Part shown: positions 1 through 5,475 of the stretch, piece after piece
How positions within the stretch are numbered: position 1 is the first letter of the stretch
How the letters are laid out: every line of letters begins with the position of its first letter
DNA from: Sphingomonadales bacterium
GTDB taxonomy: Bacteria > Pseudomonadota > Alphaproteobacteria > Sphingomonadales > Sphingomonadaceae
Direction: 5' to 3'
DNA length: 9,699 bases
Assembly: GCA_027489295.1 (NCBI GenBank)
Contig: JAIYAA010000092.1
Location: forward strand, 1 to 9,699
The notes under the pieces: model-generated
Databases searched by the model: none
Told to the model about the DNA's origin: nothing
The model's input: only the letters and a program-made list of their open reading frames with translations
Made by a program: the position numbers and the translations under genes

Positions 1-9
1 ATCCGTTCC

Positions 10-1314
10 GTGCCGTTGACCGACCCCCAGTGCAAGAAAGCCGCGCCAGCCGAGCGCGATTACAAGCTCTCCGACGCCGGCGGGCTCTACCTGTTCGTGA
101 CCACCAAAGGGCACAAGTCCTGGCGGCTCAAGTACCGCTTCGCGGATAAGGAAAAGCGGCTGATCCTTGGCGCCTACCCCGACATGCCGCTGCGCGACGC
201 GCGCGACGCCCGGGAGGAGGCAAAGCGCCTGCTCCGCGAACACCGCGACCCGGCGACCGAGCGGCGCAAGCAGAAGATCCTGGCGCACGCCGCGGCCGGT
301 GCGACCTTCAAGGTTGTGGCCGAGCGCTGGTACACCGCGCAACTGGGCCGCTGGTCGAAGGTGAACGCGACCAAGATTGACCAGGCGCTCAAGCGCGACG
401 TGTTCCCGGAGATGGGCGCGCTGCCGCTGAGCGACATCGACGGGCCGACGGTGCTGGCGCTGCTGCGCAAGATCGAGCGCCGCGGCGCGATCGATAGCGC
501 GAAGCGCATCCGGCAGCATATCTCGGCCGTGTTCGGCTACGGGATCGCCGAGGGCTTCTGCGATCGCGACCCCGCCGGCCGCCACCTGGTCAAGGCGATG
601 CTGCCGACGCCGGTGGGCGGCAGCCAGCCCGGCTTGAGCAGCGTCGAGGAAATCCGGCAGCTGCACGCGACGATCGACGCGTCGACCGGCGGCCCGCTGA
701 CGAAGCTGGCCTCGCGCCTGCTCGGGCTGACCTTCGTGCGGCCCGGCCTGGTGCCGACCGCGCGCTGGACAGAGTTCGAGGGCATCGACTGGGCGGATTC
801 GAGCGGAGCGGGGGACAGCCCCGAGCCGATCTGGCGGATCAGCGCAGATCGCATGAAGCTCGAGCTGGAGAACAAGGCCGACGAGGCGTTCGAGCATATC
901 GTGCCGCTGCCCGCGCAGGCCGTAGACGTGCTGCGCGCGGTGCACGCGCTCAGCGGCCGGTTCCCGTACCTCTTCCATAGCGTGCGCTCGACGCACCAGC
1001 CGATGTCGAACAACACGATCGGCTATCGTTACAACCAGTGCGGCTATCGCAGCCGGCACGTCCCGCACGGCTGGCGCACCGCGTTCTCGACGATCATGAA
1101 CGAGCGCGCGACGCAGCTCGGCCTGGAGGGCGACCGACCGATCAACGACGCTATGCTTTCCCACAAGCCCAAAGGCGTTTCGGCGGCTGAGATGGCGTAC
1201 AACCGGGCGCGTCATATGCCGCGGCGCTGGTGGGAACTCCCAGCCGGCTGTACGCGGCCATCTTCTCGGGCGCGATCGGCTATCACGGGGACGAAGAAAC
1301 CAACGTCACGCTGA
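10..1314 (+). CDS. Tyrosine-type prophage integrase (DUF4102/P4-like), chimeric C-terminus
   Basis: Site-specific recombinase that would integrate and excise the prophage. Residues 1-90 form the DUF4102-type N-terminal arm-binding domain (YKLSDAGGLYLFV, then a LGAYPDMPLRDAR block), about 95-190 the SAM-like core-binding domain, and about 205 onward the catalytic domain. All catalytic positions are visible: R244 (TFVRPG), K283 (DRMK), H353 and R356 (HGWR), H385 (LSHKPKG) and the nucleophile Y397 (AEMAYNRA). The start is GTG at 10, which matches the usual family opening (PLTDPQCK); its ribosome binding site falls outside the window, so a start further upstream cannot be excluded. After about residue 405 the family-typical tail (R-x-E-L-x-x-x-W-A-D) is lost and the last 30 or so residues are basic, low-quality sequence read out of frame from a tail-protein remnant. 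The core is intact, but the fused tail may impair the enzyme. Any att site left of the gene is not visible. Confidence 0.9.
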   Translation: MPLTDPQCKKAAPAERDYKLSDAGGLYLFVTTKGHKSWRLKYRFADKEKRLILGAYPDMPLRDARDAREEAKRLLREHRDPATERRKQKILAHAAAGATFKVVAERWYTAQLGRWSKVNATKIDQALKRDVFPEMGALPLSDIDGPTVLALLRKIERRGAIDSAKRIRQHISAVFGYGIAEGFCDRDPAGRHLVKAMLPTPVGGSQPGLSSVEEIRQLHATIDASTGGPLTKLASRLLGLTFVRPGLVPTARWTEFEGIDWADSSGAGDSPEPIWRISADRMKLELENKADEAFEHIVPLPAQAVDVLRAVHALSGRFPYLFHSVRSTHQPMSNNTIGYRYNQCGYRSRHVPHGWRTAFSTIMNERATQLGLEGDRPINDAMLSHKPKGVSAAEMAYNRARHMPRRWWELPAGCTRPSSRARSAITGTKKPTSR

Positions 1315-1526
1315 GCGGCGGCCGGATCATTATCGGGCCGGATCCTCCATACTGGGTGTGGAGAGGGTAAGCGCTGTCGGTCCAGGCGCGTAGCGACAAC
1401 CCTCATATTCTCGACTTCGCCTGGCTGCAGCACTCGGGCGACAATTACGGCGTCACGAAAGCCAGTCCCCAGCCGGTCGTCAGCTACGCCGGTTCAATCA
1501 TGATCATCGACGTTACCGGCCTCTGA
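1233..1526 (+). pseudogene. C-terminal remnant of a phage tail-fibre or host-specificity-type protein, with in-frame stop
   Basis: A frame different from the integrase gives protein-like sequence: TPSRLYAAIFSGAIGYHG, then TNVTLSGGRIIIGPDPPYWVW, a TAA at 1368-1370, then further plausible sequence (HILDFAWLQHSGDNYG ... SIMIIDVTGL) to TGA at 1524-1526. The mix of beta-rich, glycine and aromatic residues and the position just before the lysis genes suggest the end of a tail protein, but I recognise it only by general character. It has no start of its own: its 5' part is joined to the integrase near 1215-1245, which implies that a large block of phage genes was deleted. Whether the TAA is a mutation or separates two small genes cannot be settled from sequence alone; the seamless reading across it favours a mutation. 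Confidence 0.5.
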
Positions 1527-1538
1527 TCTCCACAATCT

Positions 1539-1543
1539 AGGAG
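1539..1543 (+). promoter_or_regulatory. Ribosome binding site for the ORF opening at 1550
   Basis: AGGAG lies 6 bases before the ATG at 1550. It is the best Shine-Dalgarno match in this part of the window and shows that 1550 was a genuine translation start, although that frame soon loses sense. Confidence 0.5.
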
Positions 1544-1549
1544 CTGAGA

Positions 1550-1956
1550 ATGTTCATTCTCGATCGCGAGATGCCGAATGGTGCGCTCGCAAAGTACCAC
1601 CGGGCCGACAGCTTCACGGCTGGTCTTCGCGGATCTGCTGATGCTGCCGATGGTGGTGCTGATCGCCTACTGGCTTGCCACGCGCGCCGGCGTCGAGGCG
1701 GAGGCTGCGGCGCTGTTCTCGGCGCTCTGCACCGTCGGCGCCGACCGCCTGGTCAAAACTGTTGACCGATCGCTTCCTGCAGCGCGTCGACAGTGAGGCC
1801 GCGGCAATCGCGAACAATATCGTCGGCACAGCCCGCAACACGACGCAGTCCGAGCTGGCCGCGGCCGCGATCCAGCAAGCTGCGCGCGAGGGCCACCTGC
1901 ACCCGGAATACAAGGCCCTGCAGCCGCACCCGCAGGCCCCGAAGACGGGCGCCTAA
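1550..1956 (+). pseudogene. Frameshifted small phage membrane protein, holin-like
   Basis: Three frames each contribute a piece. The frame opened by the strong ribosome binding site gives MFILDREMPNGALAKYHRA and then turns into arginine-rich nonsense. The next frame (also opened by an ATG at 1578) gives a single hydrophobic segment, LLMLPMVVLIAYWLA, followed by an alanine-rich stretch ending VGADRLVK. The third frame continues it as LLTDRFLQRVDSEAAAIANN and on to TAA at 1954-1956. Removing one A from the AAAA run at 1755-1758 joins the second and third pieces exactly. The first piece may be the start of a separate small phage gene fused by a deletion, or part of the same gene after another indel. 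One membrane segment plus a polar tail, just before the endolysin, suggests a holin or lysis accessory protein, but no holin family is recognised. Confidence 0.5.
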
Positions 1957-1982
1957 GCCCCTCCTAACCGAGGAAAATCGAG

Positions 1983-2090
1983 ATGGATCTGACGACGCTG
2001 CGGCGGCGGCTGGTGGCGCTTGGCCAGCAGCCGGGCGCCGAGGGCGCGCCGTTTGCGCTGCCGACCGGATGGCTATTGCGACCGCGCTGA
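1983..2090 (+). pseudogene. N-terminal peptidoglycan-binding-like part of the endolysin, separated by a frameshift
   Basis: ATG at 1983 follows GAGGAAA with good spacing and opens a 35-codon frame, MDLTTLRRRLVALGQQPG and onward. The L-x-x-R-L-x-x-L-G-x-x-P-G pattern and the following G-x-x-F-x-x-x-T resemble the first half of a PG_binding_1 domain. The second half of such a domain (M-A-I-A-T-A-L-K-D-G) is found in the next frame at 2069. A single missing base near 2065-2070 would join them (T-G-M-A-I). So this is most likely the broken start of the endolysin gene rather than a separate gene. If ribosomes still use this start, its stop at 2088-2090 lies past the ATG at 2069, so re-initiation could give the catalytic part. 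Confidence 0.5.
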
Positions 2091-2692
2091 AGGATGGTCC
2101 GGACTATCAGCTGGCCGAGCATGATATCGAGGACGCCGCGCACCGGCTGAACGCCGACCCGGAGGCGATCTGGGCCGTGTGGGATGTCGAGGCCAGTGGA
2201 GCGGCCTTCGTCGATGGCCGGCCGACCATCCTGTTCGAGCCGCACCGCTTCAGCCGCGCCACCGGCCACCGCTTCGACAGCAGCCACCCGGCAATCTCCT
2301 CGCGGAAATGGAACCGGGCGCTGTACCCAGCCCGCCAGGCCGACCGGTGGAAGCAGCTGCTCGACGCGGTCGCGCTTGATGTCGACGCCGGCTTCGCAAG
2401 TGCGTCCTATGGCGGCTTCCAGATCCTCGGCGAGAACTTCGTCGTCTGCGACGCGCCGTCGCCCTGGGCATTCGCTTGGAAGCAGGCCCAGACCGAGGCG
2501 GATCAGCTCGACGCCTTCCTGCACTTCGTGGAGGCCGCCGGCCTCGCTGCCGCGCTGCGCCGGCGAGACTGGGCCACCTTCGCCCGCGGCTACAACGGCA
2601 CGGCATACCGCGAGAACCGATACGACGAGCGGCTCGCCGCCGCCTTCAAAGCGCAGCGCCGCGCGCGCCGCCTCGTCAGGAGCAAGCCATGA
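2069..2692 (+). CDS. Phage endolysin, N-acetylmuramidase family (DUF3380)
   Basis: Muramidase that cuts the glycan strands of peptidoglycan to release phage. The 207-residue frame shows the family landmarks: the catalytic glutamate in AVWDVEASGAAF (E41), VDGRPTILFEPHRFSRATG (about 48-66), FDSSHPAIS (69-77), the substrate-cleft block SASYGGFQILGENF (111-124), and the closing YNGTAYRENRYDERLA (175-190). This is about the usual length for the catalytic domain alone. The ATG at 2069 has a poor ribosome binding site; the original start was probably 1983, with a peptidoglycan-binding N-terminus now out of frame. The C-terminus is basic (RRARRLVR) and the stop overlaps the next start as ATGA, so the i-spanin is translationally coupled. 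Catalytic domain assignment is firm; whether enough protein is made is uncertain. Confidence 0.85.
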   Translation: MAIATALKDGPDYQLAEHDIEDAAHRLNADPEAIWAVWDVEASGAAFVDGRPTILFEPHRFSRATGHRFDSSHPAISSRKWNRALYPARQADRWKQLLDAVALDVDAGFASASYGGFQILGENFVVCDAPSPWAFAWKQAQTEADQLDAFLHFVEAAGLAAALRRRDWATFARGYNGTAYRENRYDERLAAAFKAQRRARRLVRSKP

Positions 2693-3255
2693 ACCCGTTC
2701 AAATATGCGGTGCTGGCCCTCGCCCTCGCCCTCGCCTTGGCGATCGCGCTCGCCGTGATCGGCGACCTCTCGCACAAGCTCGACGCCTTCCGGTCGACTA
2801 CGTCCACCGCGGCGCATGTCGTCGACAAGCAGAAGCGCCCGGTCACCCTCTCCACCAAGGGGGCGCTCGAGCAAATCCGCATCCTTGGCGCAGCGGTCGA
2901 TCAGGCGCCGCAGGCGAGTGCCGACGCAGCCAAGGCCGACGCTGCCCACGTCATCACCGTCGAGCGCGCCGACGCGCGCACCAGCCAAGAGGTATCCACC
3001 GATGTTCTTCAGAAACTCGATCGCGTGCAGGCTGAGTTTGCCGCTTCTCGCGCTCTCGCTGCTGACCGCCTGCGGCAGCTCGCCCAGGCCCGAGCCGATC
3101 AGGGTGGTGGCGGAGCGCCGGCAATCGCCGAAGATCCCGACGCCACCTGCCGAGCTGCTTTCGCCGCCGACTGTGACGGCGTTCTGCCCTCCTCGCGGCA
3201 GGGGAGCGCCAAACCGCCCAGCTCCTCGGCTGGCAAACCTGGTGGGCCGCGATAG
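2689..3255 (+). CDS. Rz-like i-spanin (inner-membrane spanin), 3' end frameshifted
   Basis: Inner-membrane subunit of the spanin complex that fuses inner and outer membranes in the last lysis step. It has a short polar start (MNPFK), one Ala/Leu membrane helix (residues 6-26), then a long charged periplasmic region with coiled-coil character and many Ala/Gln/Asp/Arg. The start at 2689 overlaps the endolysin stop (ATGA). A lipoprotein gene is nested in the +1 frame, the classic Rz/Rz1 arrangement. The last residues (PSSRQGSAKPPSSSAGKPGG) look like out-of-frame sequence. Another frame from 3189 gives LLAAGERQTAQLLGWQTWWA and ends at 3293 overlapping the next start as ATGA; one base lost near 3184-3192 explains this. 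The helix DNA is a CTCGCC-type tandem repeat (about 2717-2738), prone to slippage. Confidence 0.75.
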   Translation: MNPFKYAVLALALALALAIALAVIGDLSHKLDAFRSTTSTAAHVVDKQKRPVTLSTKGALEQIRILGAAVDQAPQASADAAKADAAHVITVERADARTSQEVSTDVLQKLDRVQAEFAASRALAADRLRQLAQARADQGGGGAPAIAEDPDATCRAAFAADCDGVLPSSRQGSAKPPSSSAGKPGGPR

Positions 3256-3280
3256 CCGCCAATCATGCCGCCGACGATGA
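3002..3280 (+). CDS. Rz1-like o-spanin lipoprotein nested in the i-spanin gene
   Basis: Outer-membrane partner of the i-spanin. The 92-residue frame starts at ATG 3002, inside and +1 to the i-spanin frame. It opens with a lipoprotein signal: basic residues R4 and R10, hydrophobic core LSLPLLALSL, and the lipobox L21-T22-A23-C24, with Gly and Ser after the cysteine (no Asp at +2, so outer membrane retention expected). The mature part is proline-rich (SPRPEP, PKIPTPPAELLSPP), typical of Rz1 proteins. The last 30 or so residues are arginine- and proline-rich and lie after the indel inferred for the overlapping i-spanin, so the native C-terminus was probably different and may have ended near 3255. 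The lipobox and nesting make the identity strong despite the lack of a family name. Confidence 0.8.
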   Translation: MFFRNSIACRLSLPLLALSLLTACGSSPRPEPIRVVAERRQSPKIPTPPAELLSPPTVTAFCPPRGRGAPNRPAPRLANLVGRDSRQSCRRR

Positions 3281-3293
3281 GGCGCAGCAATGA
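3189..3293 (+). pseudogene. Out-of-frame C-terminal piece of the i-spanin
   Basis: Reading the third frame from 3189 gives LLAAGERQTAQLLGWQTWWA then AIAANHAADDEAQQ and TGA at 3291-3293. This reads as a natural amphipathic C-terminus following CRAAFAADCDG of the i-spanin frame, and its stop shares ATGA with the next gene at 3290, the same coupling seen at 2689. It has no start of its own. It is evidence that the i-spanin frame once ran to 3293. Confidence 0.55.
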
Positions 3294-3454
3294 GCGCGCC
3301 GCTGCTCGGCTTCCCCGACTTCCGGTGGAGCGATCTTCCGAACGACGACACGCTGGTCTCCGGACGCGGCTGGTACGTCATCCTGTTCGCCGGCGCCGGA
3401 ACCGCGACCAACTTCCAACGGCTATGGGCACTGCTGCGGCAGACCAATGCCTGA
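3290..3454 (+). CDS. Small phage protein of unknown function, 54 residues
   Basis: ATG at 3290 overlaps the ancestral i-spanin stop (ATGA) and the frame ends at TGA 3452-3454, eight bases into the next gene (ATG 3447). The product begins MSAPLLGFPDFRWSDLPNDD and contains the hydrophobic stretch GWYVILFAGAGTATNF, possibly a weak membrane or buried strand segment. No family is recognised. Tight overlaps on both sides argue that it is a real translated gene in the lysis/late operon; translation probably depends on coupling because no good ribosome binding site stands before it. Confidence 0.55.
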   Translation: MSAPLLGFPDFRWSDLPNDDTLVSGRGWYVILFAGAGTATNFQRLWALLRQTNA

Positions 3455-3806
3455 AGTCCGGCAGAGCACCGAGCAGTATCACCGCAACCAGTGCGTGGTC
3501 GACGGCCGCCAGGTGCAGCTGACGACGCAGGAATGCGACGTCGTGAGCATCCTGCTGGCGCGGCGTGGGGCGAGCGTCCCGGTCGCCGTCATCCGGCATG
3601 GCCTCTGGCCCAACCCCGACAACGAGCCGGGCGCCGCCGATCGCGTCATTCAGGCTCGTATCGGGATGCTGCGCCGCCTCCTCGGCCGGGATGCAATCGA
3701 AACGGTCATCCAGAAGCCAGGCACTCGGCCGGGCTACCGAATCCCCGAACTGCCAGCGGCTCACCATCCTACGAATGAGGCCACCCAATGCGCTTTAATG
3801 CCTTGA
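3447..3806 (+). CDS. Stand-alone OmpR/PhoB-type winged-helix DNA-binding protein
   Basis: The 119-residue protein is essentially one Trans_Reg_C (OmpR/PhoB C-terminal) winged-helix domain: strand and first helix VQLTTQECDVVSILLARRG (23-41), the second helix with SVPVAVIRHGLWP (43-55), the recognition helix GAADRVIQARIGMLRRLLG (62-80), and the wing IETVIQKPGTRPGYRI (84-99). There is no receiver domain, so it is not a two-component regulator in the usual sense. Its start overlaps the preceding stop by eight bases and its end overlaps the next gene by 19 bases, so it is co-translated with the esterase gene. It may regulate phage late or conversion genes or a host target; no operator can be assigned. 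The C-terminal tail (HHPTNEATQ) is extra to the domain. Confidence 0.75.
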   Translation: MPEVRQSTEQYHRNQCVVDGRQVQLTTQECDVVSILLARRGASVPVAVIRHGLWPNPDNEPGAADRVIQARIGMLRRLLGRDAIETVIQKPGTRPGYRIPELPAAHHPTNEATQCALMP

Positions 3807-5407
3807 CCCTTTCCGTCTCCGCGATCGCACTCTGGGCGCATTCCCCGGTCACGGTGATTGCGACGCCGACGCCCACGCCCACGCCAGCCCCCAACGTCAC
3901 CTTGCCGGTCACTTCCGGTCTGGTCGCGCGATACAACGCCAACTATTCCACCGTCACCCAGGCCAATAGCCGCGTCACGTCGGTGACCGATCTGTCGGGC
4001 AACGGTTACGCGCTGGGCGACGAAGCGTCGAGCAGCGGACCGCAGCTGGCGACCTACGCCAGCGGGCTCAAGGCGCTGCGCTTCAATCAGGACGGCTTTT
4101 TGTCGAATTCCAGCACGCCGTCGCTGGCGCCGCTCGCCTCGTCGGTCATTATGGTCGTGCGCGACCACAACACCCGCGCCACGAACAAGGCATATTTTTC
4201 CTGCGGCACGCGCTCCGGTACGCCCGGCAGCAAGCTCGCCTATCTCACCAACGGCACCAACGGCGCGGCACCCTATGTCGGCCGCGTGACGACGTCGTCG
4301 GATACGGCCACCAAGCCATATCTTGCACTCGGCAGCCAGTTGCAGGTTGCCGGCTGGCGCAACGGCAATATCGGCACGCCGGTTGCGACTGGCACCAACA
4401 CCTTGGGCCAGCGCTGTGGCGTAAACCGAAAAGCGATCACCGTCGCCAACCAGAACGCGACCGCCCCACCTGGGATCGAGATGGGTCGCCATTCAGGCAC
4501 CGTCACCGCGGCCGTCAACATCACCAACAACAGCCCGGCGCAAGGCGACTGGCTGACCGCTGATGTCGTCGAGTGCATCGTCTACAATCGCGCGCTGACC
4601 GATGCCGAATTTGACAGCGTGATGGCTGCGATTGCCGATGGCTACGCGATTCCGGAGGTCACCGACCAGCTTGCCCTGGAGGGTGACAGCCGCATGTGTT
4701 CGGTGCCGCCGACGCTGCCGGCGGAGAACCCGTCAATGGTGATGACCGAGCCCGGAGCGCCCTATGCGCTGCCTAAGACCGTTCGCGTGGTCAACTATGC
4801 CATCGGCGGCGCTACGACGATCTACGGCAGCGGGCAAAGTTCTCTGAAGGGGCGACTGGACTACACCACGAGCAATCCGCTTACGGCGGGCCTGTCGTGC
4901 CTGATCCCCGGCGGCCAGAACCGGATACTGGTGATGGCTGGACATAACGACTTGTCGCAGTCGGCGCTATCGGCCGTCACCGACAAGCCGACCGCTATCT
5001 ACGGCAACATCAATACGCTGATCTATAATGCATCGGCGCCCAGCTACCTCACGCTTGGCTGGGACGTTACGTTGATTGTCGAAATGCACAACAACAACGG
5101 GAGCTATATCAACGGCGGCGGCGGCTTCACCAGCTATCGCACGCTCCAGCGCAGCCAGGTCGGCGGCAAGAACCTGCTGACGGACAACAATGCCGGCGCC
5201 GGGCAGACCTACGACGGCAAGCTGCGCATCCTGGATATGCCGCTGATGCGCAGCGGTGGCGCCAGCGTGTTCGAGAGGCAGGCGGACACTCAGAACCACA
5301 TCAACTACCAGTCGGACAGCCTGCACGAGACGCCTGTCGGGATGAACAAGCTGACCACCGGCGGCGATACCCCGCAATACGGCTTGCGAGCCGTCTGGCC
5401 GGTGTGA
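3788..5407 (+). CDS. LamG-like plus SGNH/GDSL hydrolase, probable surface-glycan esterase
   Basis: Probable carbohydrate O-acetylesterase of phage origin. Order of parts in 539 residues: an apparent signal peptide (hydrophobic LTLSVSAIALWA, possible cleavage after VIA near 25), a TPTPTPTPAP linker, a beta-sandwich, LamG/concanavalin-like region (about 42-285, with the typical NRALTDAEFDSV close), and a C-terminal SGNH hydrolase. SGNH blocks are visible: GDS with nucleophile S301, G340 or G341 in NYAIGGA, GHND (G385, N387), and D510/H513 in SDSLH. Such domains deacetylate surface polysaccharides on phage tails (G7C gp63.1 is a known example). The start has GAGG upstream and overlaps the winged-helix gene. 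The signal peptide is odd for a virion part and suggests secretion or surface display by the lysogen. Substrate is not predictable. The gene is long and undamaged, unlike the lysis genes upstream. Confidence 0.8.
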   Translation: MRFNALTLSVSAIALWAHSPVTVIATPTPTPTPAPNVTLPVTSGLVARYNANYSTVTQANSRVTSVTDLSGNGYALGDEASSSGPQLATYASGLKALRFNQDGFLSNSSTPSLAPLASSVIMVVRDHNTRATNKAYFSCGTRSGTPGSKLAYLTNGTNGAAPYVGRVTTSSDTATKPYLALGSQLQVAGWRNGNIGTPVATGTNTLGQRCGVNRKAITVANQNATAPPGIEMGRHSGTVTAAVNITNNSPAQGDWLTADVVECIVYNRALTDAEFDSVMAAIADGYAIPEVTDQLALEGDSRMCSVPPTLPAENPSMVMTEPGAPYALPKTVRVVNYAIGGATTIYGSGQSSLKGRLDYTTSNPLTAGLSCLIPGGQNRILVMAGHNDLSQSALSAVTDKPTAIYGNINTLIYNASAPSYLTLGWDVTLIVEMHNNNGSYINGGGGFTSYRTLQRSQVGGKNLLTDNNAGAGQTYDGKLRILDMPLMRSGGASVFERQADTQNHINYQSDSLHETPVGMNKLTTGGDTPQYGLRAVWPV

Positions 5408-5427
5408 CCACTTCGATGCGCGCGGAC

Positions 5428-5475
5428 GAGGCCGGTGCCGTTCCGAAGGGCAAATTTGCGATCGGGGCCGGCCTC
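5428..5475. repeat. Inverted repeat between convergent esterase and acyltransferase genes
   Basis: GAGGCCGG at 5428-5435 is matched by CCGGCCTC at 5468-5475, with a 32-base loop, between two converging genes; the right arm overlaps the acyltransferase stop. It could act as a bidirectional terminator, but the loop is long and no T-run follows on either side, so the role is doubtful. Confidence 0.25.

Noticed and set aside
174..1016. Long minus-strand open frames antisense to the integrase
   Set aside because: Arg/Ser/Ala-rich shadow frames typical of high-GC coding DNA, with no family motifs and no ribosome binding site.
1363..1376. Exact 14-base repeat GAGGGTAAGCGCTG here and at 5561-5574, containing the IS66-like GTAAGCGC
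   Set aside because: A single 14-base match is expected with probability around 0.2 in a window this size; the second copy lies inside the intact acyltransferase frame and no transposase or second IS end accompanies either site.
1755..1758. Programmed frameshift at the AAAA run in the holin-like gene
   Set aside because: No X-XXY-YYZ slippery heptamer or clear downstream stem was seen, and other genes nearby show similar unprogrammed indels; decay or sequencing error is simpler.
2184..3447. Several long alternative frames on both strands across the endolysin and spanin genes
   Set aside because: Low-complexity Arg/Pro/Ser composition; the endolysin, i-spanin and o-spanin frames explain the region.
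3761..4578. Minus-strand open frames antisense to the esterase
   Set aside because: Gly/Arg-rich shadow frames; the esterase frame has recognisable SGNH motifs throughout.
5428..5475. Inverted repeat as a rho-independent terminator
   Set aside because: The 8-base stem has a 32-base loop and no T-tract, so only an inverted repeat is recorded.
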